From: JACQFV01 sp964593585
Lineage (GTDB): Bacteria > Zixibacteria > MSB-5A5 > WJJR01
NCBI GenBank assembly: GCA_964593585.1
Contig: CAZQIZ010000006.1
Span: 1 to 64,000 of the forward strand
DNA: 64,000 nt
Direction: 5' to 3'
Shown: in pieces, positions 43,811 to 52,951 of the stretch
Layout of the letters: the number at the start of each line of letters is the position of its first letter
Position numbering within the stretch: the first letter of the stretch is position 1
Position numbers and translations under genes: made by a program
The notes under the pieces: model-generated
The model's input: only the letters and a program-made list of their open reading frames with translations
What the model was told of the DNA's origin: nothing
Databases searched by the model: none

Positions 43811-44387
43811 GACCACGCGACGCCACATTTACCTCGCCGGATTCATGGGCACCGGCAAGACCGCCGTCGGCGAGCGACTCGCCGCCCTGCTGGGCTGGCA
43901 TTTCATCGATCTGGATGCGATGATCGTCGCTCTGCGCCATCGCGGCATCCCGGAGATCTTCCGTGTTGAAGGGGAGACGGGCTTCCGGAATCTCGAATCG
44001 CGCGCGTTGCGTCTGGCGGCCATCTCGCCCCACACAGTGATCGCGCTGGGCGGTGGGACGCCGTTACGGCCTGCGAACGTCAACGTCGTGCGTGCCACCG
44101 GCCGCTGCTGGCTTCTGACCGCGCAGCCGGGCGCCATCTGGGATCGTGTCCGACATACCCTGGCCGAGCGGCCGTTGTTGGCCGAAGTGGCGACACTCTC
44201 CGGCGATGATGGCGCGCGTCGGAGGCGTTTCGAGGAGATTATTGCGCCGCTTCTGGCCGAGCGACGCGCCTCCTACGAGCGCATCGCCGATTTCACCATC
44301 GACACTTCGCATCTGTCGGTGGATGACGTGGTCTCCCGCATCGAATCCGACTTTCACGCCGCCACCCAGCGTCAGGATCATCCATGA
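43803..44387 (+). CDS. aroK: Shikimate kinase
   Basis: 194 aa from the ATG at 43803. Walker A GFMGTGKTAVG, DLDAMIV and FRVEGETGFRNLESRAL for shikimate, and ALGGGTPL are present. A slightly longer C-terminus than usual follows the lid region. It makes shikimate 3-phosphate. It overlaps the upstream membrane gene by eight bases and aroB by four (ATGA). Confidence 0.92.
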   Translation: MFETTRRHIYLAGFMGTGKTAVGERLAALLGWHFIDLDAMIVALRHRGIPEIFRVEGETGFRNLESRALRLAAISPHTVIALGGGTPLRPANVNVVRATGRCWLLTAQPGAIWDRVRHTLAERPLLAEVATLSGDDGARRRRFEEIIAPLLAERRASYERIADFTIDTSHLSVDDVVSRIESDFHAATQRQDHP

Positions 44388-45511
44388 GCGCCACACGTCC
44401 GCTCCGTCCCACCCTCATCGGACAGACACCCGGCGCGCGTGTGCCGGTCTACCTCCGTCCGGACATCGCCACGCTGCTGCCGCAATTGCTCGGCGAAGTT
44501 CCGGCGTCGACCCCGGCGCTGGCGGTGGTGACCGACATGACCGTGGCGCGTCTCCACCTGGGGCCGTTGAACCGTACCCTGACCGCCGCGGGATGGCGGG
44601 TCGACCGCTATGTTCTGCCGCCGGGTGAACGTATCAAAACCCGCGCCGTGGTCGATTCCCTTCATGAGCGCTGGTTCCGCCATGGCTACGATCGCTCCAC
44701 TCCAGTCATTGCCTTCGGGGGCGGGACTGTCGGCGACGCCGCCGGTTTTGCCGCCGCCACCTACATGCGCGGCCTGCCGCTGTGGCAAGCGCCGACCACC
44801 ATCGTCGGACAAGTCGATTCCGCTCTCGGCGGCAAAGTCGGCATTAACCACCGACTGGGGAAGAACCTGATCGGCTGTTTCTATCAGCCCACCGGGGTGG
44901 TCATCGATCCGACCCTGCTTGCGACCTTGCCGTCGCGCGAAATGCGCGCCGGACTGGCGGAGGTGGTGAAATATGGCGTCATCGATGATCCAGCGCTGTT
45001 TGAGACATGCGAGCGACGTCTCTCGTCCTGGGTGCGCGGGGACCGTCCCATTGATGCCGCGGTGATCGCCGCCTGCGCCGCCATCAAACTGCGGATCGTC
45101 GCGGCCGATGAACACGACCGCGGATTGCGGCACCGGCTCAATTTCGGCCATACCCTCGGCCACGCGCTTGAGGCGTGGGGCAAGTACCGCATCTTCCGCC
45201 ACGGCGAGGCGGTCACGCTGGGAATGATGGGGGTTGCCTCCATCGCGGCGGCACGGGGAGTCTTCCCGTCGTCGGACTTTGCGCGGCTGGAGGCCCTGTG
45301 CCGGCCGCTGTCGCCCTCCGGCTGGTCGCCGCGTTTTGAGCCCGAAGCGGTCTCCGCACATCTGGCGCTGGACAAGAAGCGCCAGGGCGGACGCAACACT
45401 TGGATCCTGCCGCGGCGTATCGGGGCAGTGGTGACAGTGCGCGATGTGGCCGACAATGAAATAGTGGAGGCGCTGCGGTATGTGCGGCGCTGGTTGGATT
45501 CGACCAAGTGA
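44384..45511 (+). CDS. aroB: 3-dehydroquinate synthase
   Basis: 375 aa. NAD motif FGGGTVGDAAGF, PTTIVGQVDSALGGKVGIN, KNLIGCFYQP and LNFGHTLGHALE (zinc His) are present. The usual VDSSVGGKTG reads VDSALGGKVG, a mild variation. It converts DAHP to 3-dehydroquinate. The DAHP synthase gene is four kilobases upstream in the same cluster. Confidence 0.94.
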   Translation: MSATRPLRPTLIGQTPGARVPVYLRPDIATLLPQLLGEVPASTPALAVVTDMTVARLHLGPLNRTLTAAGWRVDRYVLPPGERIKTRAVVDSLHERWFRHGYDRSTPVIAFGGGTVGDAAGFAAATYMRGLPLWQAPTTIVGQVDSALGGKVGINHRLGKNLIGCFYQPTGVVIDPTLLATLPSREMRAGLAEVVKYGVIDDPALFETCERRLSSWVRGDRPIDAAVIAACAAIKLRIVAADEHDRGLRHRLNFGHTLGHALEAWGKYRIFRHGEAVTLGMMGVASIAAARGVFPSSDFARLEALCRPLSPSGWSPRFEPEAVSAHLALDKKRQGGRNTWILPRRIGAVVTVRDVADNEIVEALRYVRRWLDSTK

Positions 45512-45518
45512 GGATCGC

Positions 45519-45959
45519 GTGGCGCATACGATTCTGGTAATCAACGGGCCCAATCTCAACCGTCTGGGCACGCGCGAGCCGCACATCTACGGCTCCGAGA
45601 CGCTGGATGAACTCAACGCCCGCATTCAGGCGCGCGCCCACGATCTGGGCTTGCATGCCGAGTTCTTCCAGTCCAACCACGAGGGGGCATTGATCGACCG
45701 TCTCCACGCCCATGGCCCCGCTCAGGGAATCGTTCTCAATCCCGGAGGGCTGGCGCACACCTCGGTCACGTTGCGCGACGCCGTGGCATCGCTGGCGATC
45801 CCGGTCATCGAAGTCCACATCTCCAACATCCACGCCCGCGAGCCCTTCCGCCACACCTCGCTGGTCTCCGGCGCCTGCCGCGGCGTCATCGTCGGGTTGG
45901 GCACTTACGGCTACCTGCTGGCGGTCGACGGCCTGGCGCGATTGATTCTCGACCGTTAG
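45519..45959 (+). CDS. aroQ: 3-dehydroquinate dehydratase, type II
   Basis: 146 aa from a GTG with AGGA upstream. NGPNLNRLGTREPHIYG, QSNHEGALIDRLH, LNPGGLAHTSVTLRDA and EVHISNIHAREPFRH are the type II motifs with the Tyr and His active residues. It forms 3-dehydroshikimate. Last aro gene of the cluster; about 60 bases separate it from the MATE gene. Confidence 0.94.
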   Translation: MAHTILVINGPNLNRLGTREPHIYGSETLDELNARIQARAHDLGLHAEFFQSNHEGALIDRLHAHGPAQGIVLNPGGLAHTSVTLRDAVASLAIPVIEVHISNIHAREPFRHTSLVSGACRGVIVGLGTYGYLLAVDGLARLILDR

Positions 45960-46019
45960 TGTAGTATTTGGCGTTGCCCGATCCTTCGCCGTACCTTGGG
46001 CGCCAACCCGCGGCGGCCC

Positions 46020-47396
46020 ATGGATACCCCGTCGACCCCCATCTCGCGCGACATCGAGTCGGTGCTGCGCGGCCACCCGTACCAGGCGATCATGCGTCTG
46101 GCGTGGCCGGCCACGTTGTCGATGATCCTACATACGCTGTTTGCAGTGGTCGACCTGATCTGGGTGGGACGTCTCGGCGCCGCGCCGATTGCCGCGGTGA
46201 TCTCCGCCACCTTCGTGCTCTGGATCATGTATTCGCTGGTGAGCGTGCTCTCCACCGGCGTGGTGGCGATGGTCTCGCGGTTTCTCGGGGCGGGGGACTA
46301 CGACCGCGCGCGCGATGTCGCCGGCGAGACCTGGCGGTTCGGGCTAATGTTCGCTGCGCTCATCGCCCTGCCAGGGTTTTTCTTCCGCCGACCGATTATC
46401 GATGTGATGCATCTGGAGCCGCTGGTCGCCGAGACCGCCTCCACCTATCTGGGCATCTACTTTCTCACCGCTTTTTTGATCGTGTTGTCCGAGTGGGCGG
46501 CGGCGCTGTTCCGCGCGTCGGGCAACACACGGATCCCGCTGGTGGTCTTCGCCGTCGGACTCGGTCTCAATATGGCGCTCGATCCGCTGTTCATCTTCGG
46601 GATCGGGCCCTTCCCGCGCATGGAAACCGCCGGGGCGGCGGTGGCGACGGCGATCTCCTATGGCATCTCGACTTCGCTCATCCTCTGGCTGGCACGCGGA
46701 CGCCGTCTGCCGTTTTCCGTCGATTTCGCCTTCCTCGGGCGGATGGACTGGGCGCGAATCGGCCGCCTGGTCATGATTGGGCTGCCGATTTCAATTTCGG
46801 GCATTGTCTTTTCGATCGTCTACCTTTTCATCAATCGGATCACCGCCTCGTTCGGCACCGAAATCGTCGCCACGCTCGGCATCGGCAACCGCATCGAGTC
46901 GATCAACTACCTGGTCGCCTCCGGCTTTGCGCTGGCGACCGCGACCCTGGTCGGGCAAAACCTCGGGGCCCGCAATCCCGAACGCGCCGCCGAAATGACC
47001 CACAAGACCATCCAACTGGTCTCGGCCTTCATCGGGCTCACTTCGATTCTCTTCCTGATCTTCCCCGATGTCATCGTGCGGGTGTTCACCGACGATCCGG
47101 CGGTGATCCACGCGGGACGGAACTATGTCCGCATTCTGGCGCTCTCGCAGATATTCATGGGCTGGGAAATTGTGCTCGAGGGGGCGTTTTCGGGAGCCGG
47201 CCACACCCTGCCGCCGATGATCGTCGCCATCCCCGGTGCGGTCGTGCGCGTCCCGCTCGCCTGGCTTCTGGCGCAGCACTGGCAGATGGGTCCCGACGGC
47301 ATCTGGTGGACCATCTCGATTACCACCGTCGGCAAGGCGGTTGTCCTCTACATTTGGTTTGCCCGCGGCACCTGGAAACACAAGACTGTGCACTAA
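46020..47396 (+). CDS. MATE-family efflux transporter
   Basis: 458 aa from the ATG at 46020; a TTG at 45996 would add eight residues. Twelve predicted membrane segments in two six-helix halves. LAWPATLSMILHTLFAVVDLIWVGRLG at the start and LGIGNRIESINYLVASGFALATATLVGQNLGA in the second half are MATE-type. MATE pumps export cationic drugs or metabolites driven by Na+ or H+. There is no operon partner besides the HDAC-like gene, six bases after its stop. Confidence 0.88.
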   Translation: MDTPSTPISRDIESVLRGHPYQAIMRLAWPATLSMILHTLFAVVDLIWVGRLGAAPIAAVISATFVLWIMYSLVSVLSTGVVAMVSRFLGAGDYDRARDVAGETWRFGLMFAALIALPGFFFRRPIIDVMHLEPLVAETASTYLGIYFLTAFLIVLSEWAAALFRASGNTRIPLVVFAVGLGLNMALDPLFIFGIGPFPRMETAGAAVATAISYGISTSLILWLARGRRLPFSVDFAFLGRMDWARIGRLVMIGLPISISGIVFSIVYLFINRITASFGTEIVATLGIGNRIESINYLVASGFALATATLVGQNLGARNPERAAEMTHKTIQLVSAFIGLTSILFLIFPDVIVRVFTDDPAVIHAGRNYVRILALSQIFMGWEIVLEGAFSGAGHTLPPMIVAIPGAVVRVPLAWLLAQHWQMGPDGIWWTISITTVGKAVVLYIWFARGTWKHKTVH

Positions 47397-47401
47397 CCGG
47401 C

Positions 47402-48394
47402 ATGGTGTTGTCTGCGGGCATCGGCTATCTTCATGCCATGCCGGCGCCGGGACGGACAGGATGGGTGTTTTCGCCGCGCTTTCTGGCGCACAACGCCGAT
47501 CAGTCTCACCCGGAGTGCCCGGAACGTCTGACTGCCATCAACGACCGTCTCGGCGAGCTGGGGATTTTGGAGCAATTGTGCCCGCTCAAGTTCGACACTG
47601 CGGACGAGGCCGATATCCTGCGGGTGCACACCCGGCGCTATCTGGCCGATCTCGACAAATCCGAAGGCAGGCAACTCGATCCGGACACATGGTGCGGCAA
47701 GGACACGCCGGCGATTGCGCGTCTGGCGGCCGGCGGCACACTCGCCGCCACCCGCGCGGTCATGCGCGGTGAACTGACTAACGCCTTCTGCGCGGTGCGC
47801 CCGCCCGGCCACCACGCCCCCGCCGACCGGGCCATGGGATTCTGCTATCTGAACAATGTGGCGATCGCCGCCGCCGATGTGGTCGCCGCCAACCCGGAGG
47901 CGCGTGTGCTCATCCTCGATTGGGATGTGCACCACGGCAACGGCACCCAGTCGATCTTCTATGAACGCGCCGATGTCGTCTATGCCTCGATCCATCAATA
48001 TCCGCTCTACCCCGGCACGGGCTCGGCGCACGAGACCGGGCGCGGCCCAGGCAAGGGATACACGATCAACAAGCCGCTGTGGATCGGATCGGGCGATGAC
48101 GCCTTTCTGGGCGCAGTACAGGAGATTCTTGATGAAGCCGTGCGGCTGATCCGTCCCGACCTGATCCTGATTTCCGCCGGCTTCGACGCCCACGCCGACG
48201 ATCCGTTGGCCAACCTGACGGTCACAACCGACGGATTCACCGAAGCGACACGGCGCGTGTGCGCGTTTGCGCGGGCGCATTGCGGCGGACGTATCGTCTC
48301 GGTGCTCGAGGGTGGGTACAATCTGCGGGCGTTGGCCGACGTGGTGTCGGCGCATGTCTCGGTGCTGCTTGAAGCGGGGAGGAACGACCGGTGA
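47402..48394 (+). CDS. Histone-deacetylase-family zinc hydrolase
   Basis: 330 aa from the ATG at 47402; an ATG at 47438 is an alternative and loses no motif. HPECPERL, RPPGHHAPADRAMGFCYLNNVAIAA (two His), LILDWDVHHGNGTQ (Asp and His ligands) and SAGFDAHADDPLA (second Asp) build the zinc/charge-relay site. In bacteria these proteins (AcuC, HdaH, polyamine deacetylases) remove acetyl groups from lysines, polyamines or amino-sugar-like compounds. The substrate is not predictable here. Its stop overlaps the next gene by four bases. Confidence 0.88.
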   Translation: MVLSAGIGYLHAMPAPGRTGWVFSPRFLAHNADQSHPECPERLTAINDRLGELGILEQLCPLKFDTADEADILRVHTRRYLADLDKSEGRQLDPDTWCGKDTPAIARLAAGGTLAATRAVMRGELTNAFCAVRPPGHHAPADRAMGFCYLNNVAIAAADVVAANPEARVLILDWDVHHGNGTQSIFYERADVVYASIHQYPLYPGTGSAHETGRGPGKGYTINKPLWIGSGDDAFLGAVQEILDEAVRLIRPDLILISAGFDAHADDPLANLTVTTDGFTEATRRVCAFARAHCGGRIVSVLEGGYNLRALADVVSAHVSVLLEAGRNDR

Positions 48395-49575
48395 GCCACG
48401 ATCCATCGCGCGAATTGTCGGACGCCACCATCTGCGCGCACGGGGCCCGCGCTCACGAACATGGCGCGCTGGCGCTGCCCATCCATCTGTCCTCCACTTA
48501 CCGTTTTGCCAACACCGCCGAGGCGGCGGCGCTGGCGCGCGGGGAGGTGAAGCGCTACATCTACACCCGCTACGAAAATCCGACCATCGACGAGGTGGAG
48601 GACAAACTGGCCGCCCTCGAGCGCGGCGCGCGCGCCTTCCTGTTTGCCTCCGGCACCGCCGCAACCGCGACTTGGTGCTGCGCGTTTCTTCGCCCGGGCG
48701 ACCGTTTGGTGGCCTCCACCGAACTCTATGGCGGCACCGCGCACTTTTTCGACTCCTATCTGGCGGCGCAGGGAGTGCGGGTCGAGAAGGTCGACTTCCA
48801 TGATCTCGACGCGCTCGACCGGACGCTGGCCGGCGCGCGTGCCTGCTGGTTTGAGACTCCCAACAATCCCACTGTGCGCGTGCTCGATGGCGCGGCCATC
48901 GCGCGGCTCTGCCAGAAGCACGCTGTCCTCTCGGCTATCGACAACACGTTCGCCACGCCGATCCTGCAAAAGCCGCTTACTTGGGGCATCGACTGGGTGA
49001 TGCATTCGGCCACCAAGTACCTGGGCGGGCACACCGACTTAATCGGCGGCGCGCTGGTGGCCGGTCCATCGGCCGATGCCGCGCGTGTCTATGACGCGCG
49101 CAAGTCGCTTGGCGGGGTGATGGATCCGCATACCGCCTTTCTGGTCAACCGCGGCCTGATGACGCTGGCGTTGCGGGTCGAGCGGCAGTCGGCCACCGCG
49201 TTGGAATTGGCACGCTGGGCCGTTGGGCAGAAACGCATCGCGCGAGTACACTATCCCGGTCTGCCGGAGCACCCCGGCCATGAGGCGGCGACGCGTCAGA
49301 TGCGCGCCTACGGCGCGGTGATCGCGCTGGATATTGACGGTGGCTATGCGGCGGCGGCGCGGTTTATTGACCATCTGCGGCTGATCGTGCATGCCGCTTC
49401 GCTCGGCGGGCCGGAATCGCTGGTCTCGATGCCGATTTTGACCTCGCATGTCCATGCCACTCCGGCCGAACGCGCGCGCGCCGGTGTGACGGACGGAACT
49501 GTGCGCCTGTCGGTCGGGCTCGAGGCCGCCTTTGATCTCAAAGCCGATCTGTCGCAGGCCTTGGCGGCCATCTGA
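48391..49575 (+). CDS. Cys/Met metabolism PLP enzyme (cystathionine gamma-synthase / methionine gamma-lyase type)
   Basis: 394 aa from a GTG. LPIHLSSTYRF, YTRYENPTIDEVEDKLAALE, FASGTAATATW, WFETPNNPTVRV, AIDNTFATPILQKPL and the PLP lysine in MHSATKYLGGHTDLIGG are family motifs. The C-terminal AASLGGPESLVSMPIL is the substrate region. Motifs do not separate gamma-synthase, gamma-lyase and beta/gamma-cystathionine lyase. It overlaps the deacetylase gene, so they are co-expressed. Confidence 0.88.
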   Translation: MSHDPSRELSDATICAHGARAHEHGALALPIHLSSTYRFANTAEAAALARGEVKRYIYTRYENPTIDEVEDKLAALERGARAFLFASGTAATATWCCAFLRPGDRLVASTELYGGTAHFFDSYLAAQGVRVEKVDFHDLDALDRTLAGARACWFETPNNPTVRVLDGAAIARLCQKHAVLSAIDNTFATPILQKPLTWGIDWVMHSATKYLGGHTDLIGGALVAGPSADAARVYDARKSLGGVMDPHTAFLVNRGLMTLALRVERQSATALELARWAVGQKRIARVHYPGLPEHPGHEAATRQMRAYGAVIALDIDGGYAAAARFIDHLRLIVHAASLGGPESLVSMPILTSHVHATPAERARAGVTDGTVRLSVGLEAAFDLKADLSQALAAI

Positions 49576-49595
49576 ATGGGAAGCCGGGGGGCACA

Positions 49596-52500
49596 CTGGC
49601 AACGATCCTGACATCCTCGCGACATCGCGGCCTGATTCTCGCGGCCTTGGCCGCGCTCTGGTTCTTGCCGGTGGCGGCGCAGGAGGGGCGCGAGCCGCTC
49701 ATCCTCGAACACGCCGACTCGACCGAAGTCTACCGCGCCGGCGACCAGACCGAGTACCAGTTGTTTGGCGATGTGCGCTTCTCGCAAGGGGAGACCCGCC
49801 TGCGCGGCGACCGGGCCATTTGGAAGCAGGAGGCGGGCATCATCCAGCTGGATGGCCGTGTGCTGGTGCAGCAACCGCAGCGCTGGGTGGAAGCGCAGAG
49901 CATGACCTATGAACGCGCCGGCCGCACGGTGCTGGCGCTGGGTGATGTCCATCTCGAGGACACCACGCAGAGTTTCCTGCTCCTGTCGCAGCGGGCCCGC
50001 TATGACCGCGCCGGCGATCTGGCGGTGGCCGATTCGCTGCCGGTGGTCATCTGGGACTTTCTCCTCGACTCGCTCGCGCAAACCCGAATCACCGCCGACA
50101 CGATCGTCTACAACCGTCCCGCCGGACGCGGCGATGGCTTCGGTCATGTGCGGGTGATCAAGGGCGACTGGATCGCGACCGGCCAGGCCGGCACCATCTA
50201 TCCCGATTCCAATCGTGCCGTGATGTCGGGCGCGCCCACGGCCCGCGGCATCGGCGGCACGATCAAGGGCGACACGCTGGTGATGGAATTTTCCGGACGC
50301 GGGGTGCGGCAGGTACGCGCCATCGGCAACGCGTCGGGCACCTACCGCGACACCTCGCTGGGCGGCAGCGGCACCAATCTCCTCCGCGGCCAAACCGCCG
50401 ACTTCTTCGTCGAAGACGACACCCTGCGCGCCATCCGGGTGGTCGGGCAGGCCTACACCGATTACCAGCCCAACGACAGCACCGAAGGCAGCAACCATGC
50501 CTCCGGCGACTCGCTCTGGCTGTACTTCGAACGAGGGCAGATCGCCACCGTCGTGATTTCCGGCGGAGCGCAGGGACAATACCTGGCGCCGAAAACCGAG
50601 AACGCCTCCGACACTGTCAACTACAAGGCCGCCACGATTGTCTTTGTGCCTGATTCCAGCCGTGTCGACTTGGAAGCCGACGGCCAGTTGAAGTACGGTT
50701 CGATTGTGCTGGACGCCGGGCGCATATCCTATTGGACCAACAGGCGCAACCTGCTGGCGCGGGGCATCCGCGACTCCGACACGGCCGCCTGGCAGCAGCG
50801 TCCGGTGCTGACTGACGGGCAGCAGACGATCAACGGCGATGTACTGACTTACAACATCGACTCGCGGCGCGGCCGCATCCGCCAGTCCCGAACCGAGTTC
50901 GAGGGCGCCTTCTACCGGGGCGGCGATCTTCGCAAGTACACCGACAGCGTCTATTTCGTCACCGATGGCATCTACACCACCTGTGAACTGGAACAGCCGC
51001 ACTTTCGCTTTGAGAGCCGCGACATGGAGATCATCCGCAACGACAAGGTGATCGCCCGTCCGGTGAAACTAAAGATCGGCGAGATGCCGGTGGCGATGCT
51101 GCCCTACTACATCTTCCCGATCCGCCGAGGCCGCCATTCCGGCTTCCTGCCGCTGCGGTTTGGCAATTTCCAGCAGGGGGAACGGTTCATCGGCAACGCC
51201 GGCTACTATTGGGCCGCGTCAGACTATTGGGACGTTGAGGGGGCGCTTGACTACAACGAGGATTCGGGCGTGCTGTTGCGCGGCACACTCGACTACGCCT
51301 GGCGTTACCGCTTCAGCGGCACCGTGTCGGGCTCCTACACGCGGCAATCGCAGACGACGACCGTCGGAACCAGCAAGTCCACCCGCTGGAGTCTGCGCGG
51401 CTCGCACCAGCAGACGCTGTCGCCGTCGGCGTCGCTGTCCGGGAGCATGGACTTTGTCTCCGATGCGTCATTCTACCAGAACTACAGTTTCGATCCGACC
51501 GACCGCCGTCAGCGCACCCTGCGATCGCAGTTGAACTTCAACAAGCGCTGGAAGGGCGCGTCGCTGACCGCCTACATCGAGAACACCGAAAACCTCGACA
51601 CCGAGTCGCTGACCCGCCGTCTGCCGCAACTGGACTTCCAGTTGTTCCAGCGGCGGCTTTTGGCTCCCGATTCGGGCCAGGATGCGCGCTGGTACCACAA
51701 CGGGTATGTCAGTTACTCCTCGCGCCTGTCGCACTACACCACGCGCTCGCTCAAGTCGGGCGACACCACCGGCGCCACCAACGAAAAGCACTACGCGGTG
51801 GCCGATCATTCCGCGTCATTCAGCTTCCCGCAGAAACTGCTGCGCTACATCAGTGTCTCCCCCAACGCGTCGCTGCAGGAGACCTGGTACTACATCTTTG
51901 ACACGCCGCTGGCGCATGAGTCCGGCGTGGCGACCGAAGCCGGCGCGCGGCGTCTGTCCGGCTCGGCCGGGATCTCGGCGGGCACCAATCTCTACGGGTT
52001 TCTCAACCCGCGGCTGTGGGGACTCAACGCCATTCGCCACACCATGAGCCCGCGGGTGAGTTACTCCTTCACGCCCGCCATCACGCGCAGCGACGAGTAT
52101 CGCGCCTTCACCGGCAACGGCGGCGGCTCCAGCCGGCGCGCGCAGTTGGTGAGTCTGGCTGTGTCCAACACGCTTGACGCGAAACTGCATGATGGAGAGG
52201 CCGAAAAGAAGGTCACCCTGCTCAACTTCGGCCTCGGCGCCAGCTACAATCTCGAGGCCGACGCGCGCAAATGGAGCAGTCTCTCCGGCAACGCCCGCAC
52301 CAACATCAACAAACTGGACTTGGCGGTCGACGCGGTTTGGGACCTGTACAACCAGCGGACTCTCGATCTCCAATGGACCAATCCCACGCTCACCAGTTTC
52401 GGCGTCTCGGCGGGCACCAGTCTGCGCGGCGGTGTCTCGCCGTTTACCAGCGTGACCGCCATCGGCGAGGAGTTCGACCGCCAGGACACAACCACCGCGG

Positions 52501-52844
52501 TTGAGAAGATCCCGTTCAATGTTTCGTTGTCCTACCGCTACTCCGAGTCGCGCAGTCTCAACTCGGTTTTCAAGGACCACTGGACCGGGTGGCGGGTCGA
52601 TATCCAACCGACGAAGAACTGGACGGTGAATTACCAACAGACCTACAACTGGGCGCGTCACGCGGTCACCGATCAGCGGTTCGAACTGACGCGCGATCTG
52701 CACTGCTGGGAGATGCGATTTCTGTGGGTGCCGAGCGGCTCCGGCGCCGGCTATTACTTCCGCATAAACGTCAAGTCGCTGCCCGACATCCAACTGGAGC
52801 GCTCGGAGAGCGGCGTGCTCGGCGCCTTCGGCCGCCGTTTCTGA
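49596..52844 (+). CDS. lptD: LPS-assembly outer-membrane protein LptD-like
   Basis: About 1082 aa if translation starts at a CTG at 49596, giving a full signal peptide (LILAALAALWFLPVAAQ) with GGGGG upstream; the TTG at 49647 would leave only half of it. The N-terminal part (about 30-350) has repeated OstA/LptA-like strands, for example YQLFGDVRFSQGETRLRGDR and TADTIVYN. A long C-terminal beta barrel follows (about 500-1080), including FPIRRGRHSGFLPLRFGNFQQGERFIGNAGYYW. This inserts lipopolysaccharide into the outer leaflet. It is larger than E. coli LptD (784) because of the extended N-terminal region. Cysteine pairing for disulfides is not obvious. Confidence 0.85.
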   Translation: MATILTSSRHRGLILAALAALWFLPVAAQEGREPLILEHADSTEVYRAGDQTEYQLFGDVRFSQGETRLRGDRAIWKQEAGIIQLDGRVLVQQPQRWVEAQSMTYERAGRTVLALGDVHLEDTTQSFLLLSQRARYDRAGDLAVADSLPVVIWDFLLDSLAQTRITADTIVYNRPAGRGDGFGHVRVIKGDWIATGQAGTIYPDSNRAVMSGAPTARGIGGTIKGDTLVMEFSGRGVRQVRAIGNASGTYRDTSLGGSGTNLLRGQTADFFVEDDTLRAIRVVGQAYTDYQPNDSTEGSNHASGDSLWLYFERGQIATVVISGGAQGQYLAPKTENASDTVNYKAATIVFVPDSSRVDLEADGQLKYGSIVLDAGRISYWTNRRNLLARGIRDSDTAAWQQRPVLTDGQQTINGDVLTYNIDSRRGRIRQSRTEFEGAFYRGGDLRKYTDSVYFVTDGIYTTCELEQPHFRFESRDMEIIRNDKVIARPVKLKIGEMPVAMLPYYIFPIRRGRHSGFLPLRFGNFQQGERFIGNAGYYWAASDYWDVEGALDYNEDSGVLLRGTLDYAWRYRFSGTVSGSYTRQSQTTTVGTSKSTRWSLRGSHQQTLSPSASLSGSMDFVSDASFYQNYSFDPTDRRQRTLRSQLNFNKRWKGASLTAYIENTENLDTESLTRRLPQLDFQLFQRRLLAPDSGQDARWYHNGYVSYSSRLSHYTTRSLKSGDTTGATNEKHYAVADHSASFSFPQKLLRYISVSPNASLQETWYYIFDTPLAHESGVATEAGARRLSGSAGISAGTNLYGFLNPRLWGLNAIRHTMSPRVSYSFTPAITRSDEYRAFTGNGGGSSRRAQLVSLAVSNTLDAKLHDGEAEKKVTLLNFGLGASYNLEADARKWSSLSGNARTNINKLDLAVDAVWDLYNQRTLDLQWTNPTLTSFGVSAGTSLRGGVSPFTSVTAIGEEFDRQDTTTAVEKIPFNVSLSYRYSESRSLNSVFKDHWTGWRVDIQPTKNWTVNYQQTYNWARHAVTDQRFELTRDLHCWEMRFLWVPSGSGAGYYFRINVKSLPDIQLERSESGVLGAFGRRF

Positions 52845-52951
52845 GCCGCTTTTCCCATTGACAGATTCTCCCGACGGGGGTTGCTTAATCGCTGGTTTCA
52901 GGGGAGGGCCGGCAGTCAAACCTGTCGGTCTTGGGGAAAGGGACGCCCGCC

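Noticed and set aside
45968..47400. Apparent 808-residue frame running through the MATE gene into the deacetylase gene
   Set aside because: Its first 478 codons are an out-of-frame reading of the MATE transporter; only the part from 47402 is a real protein.
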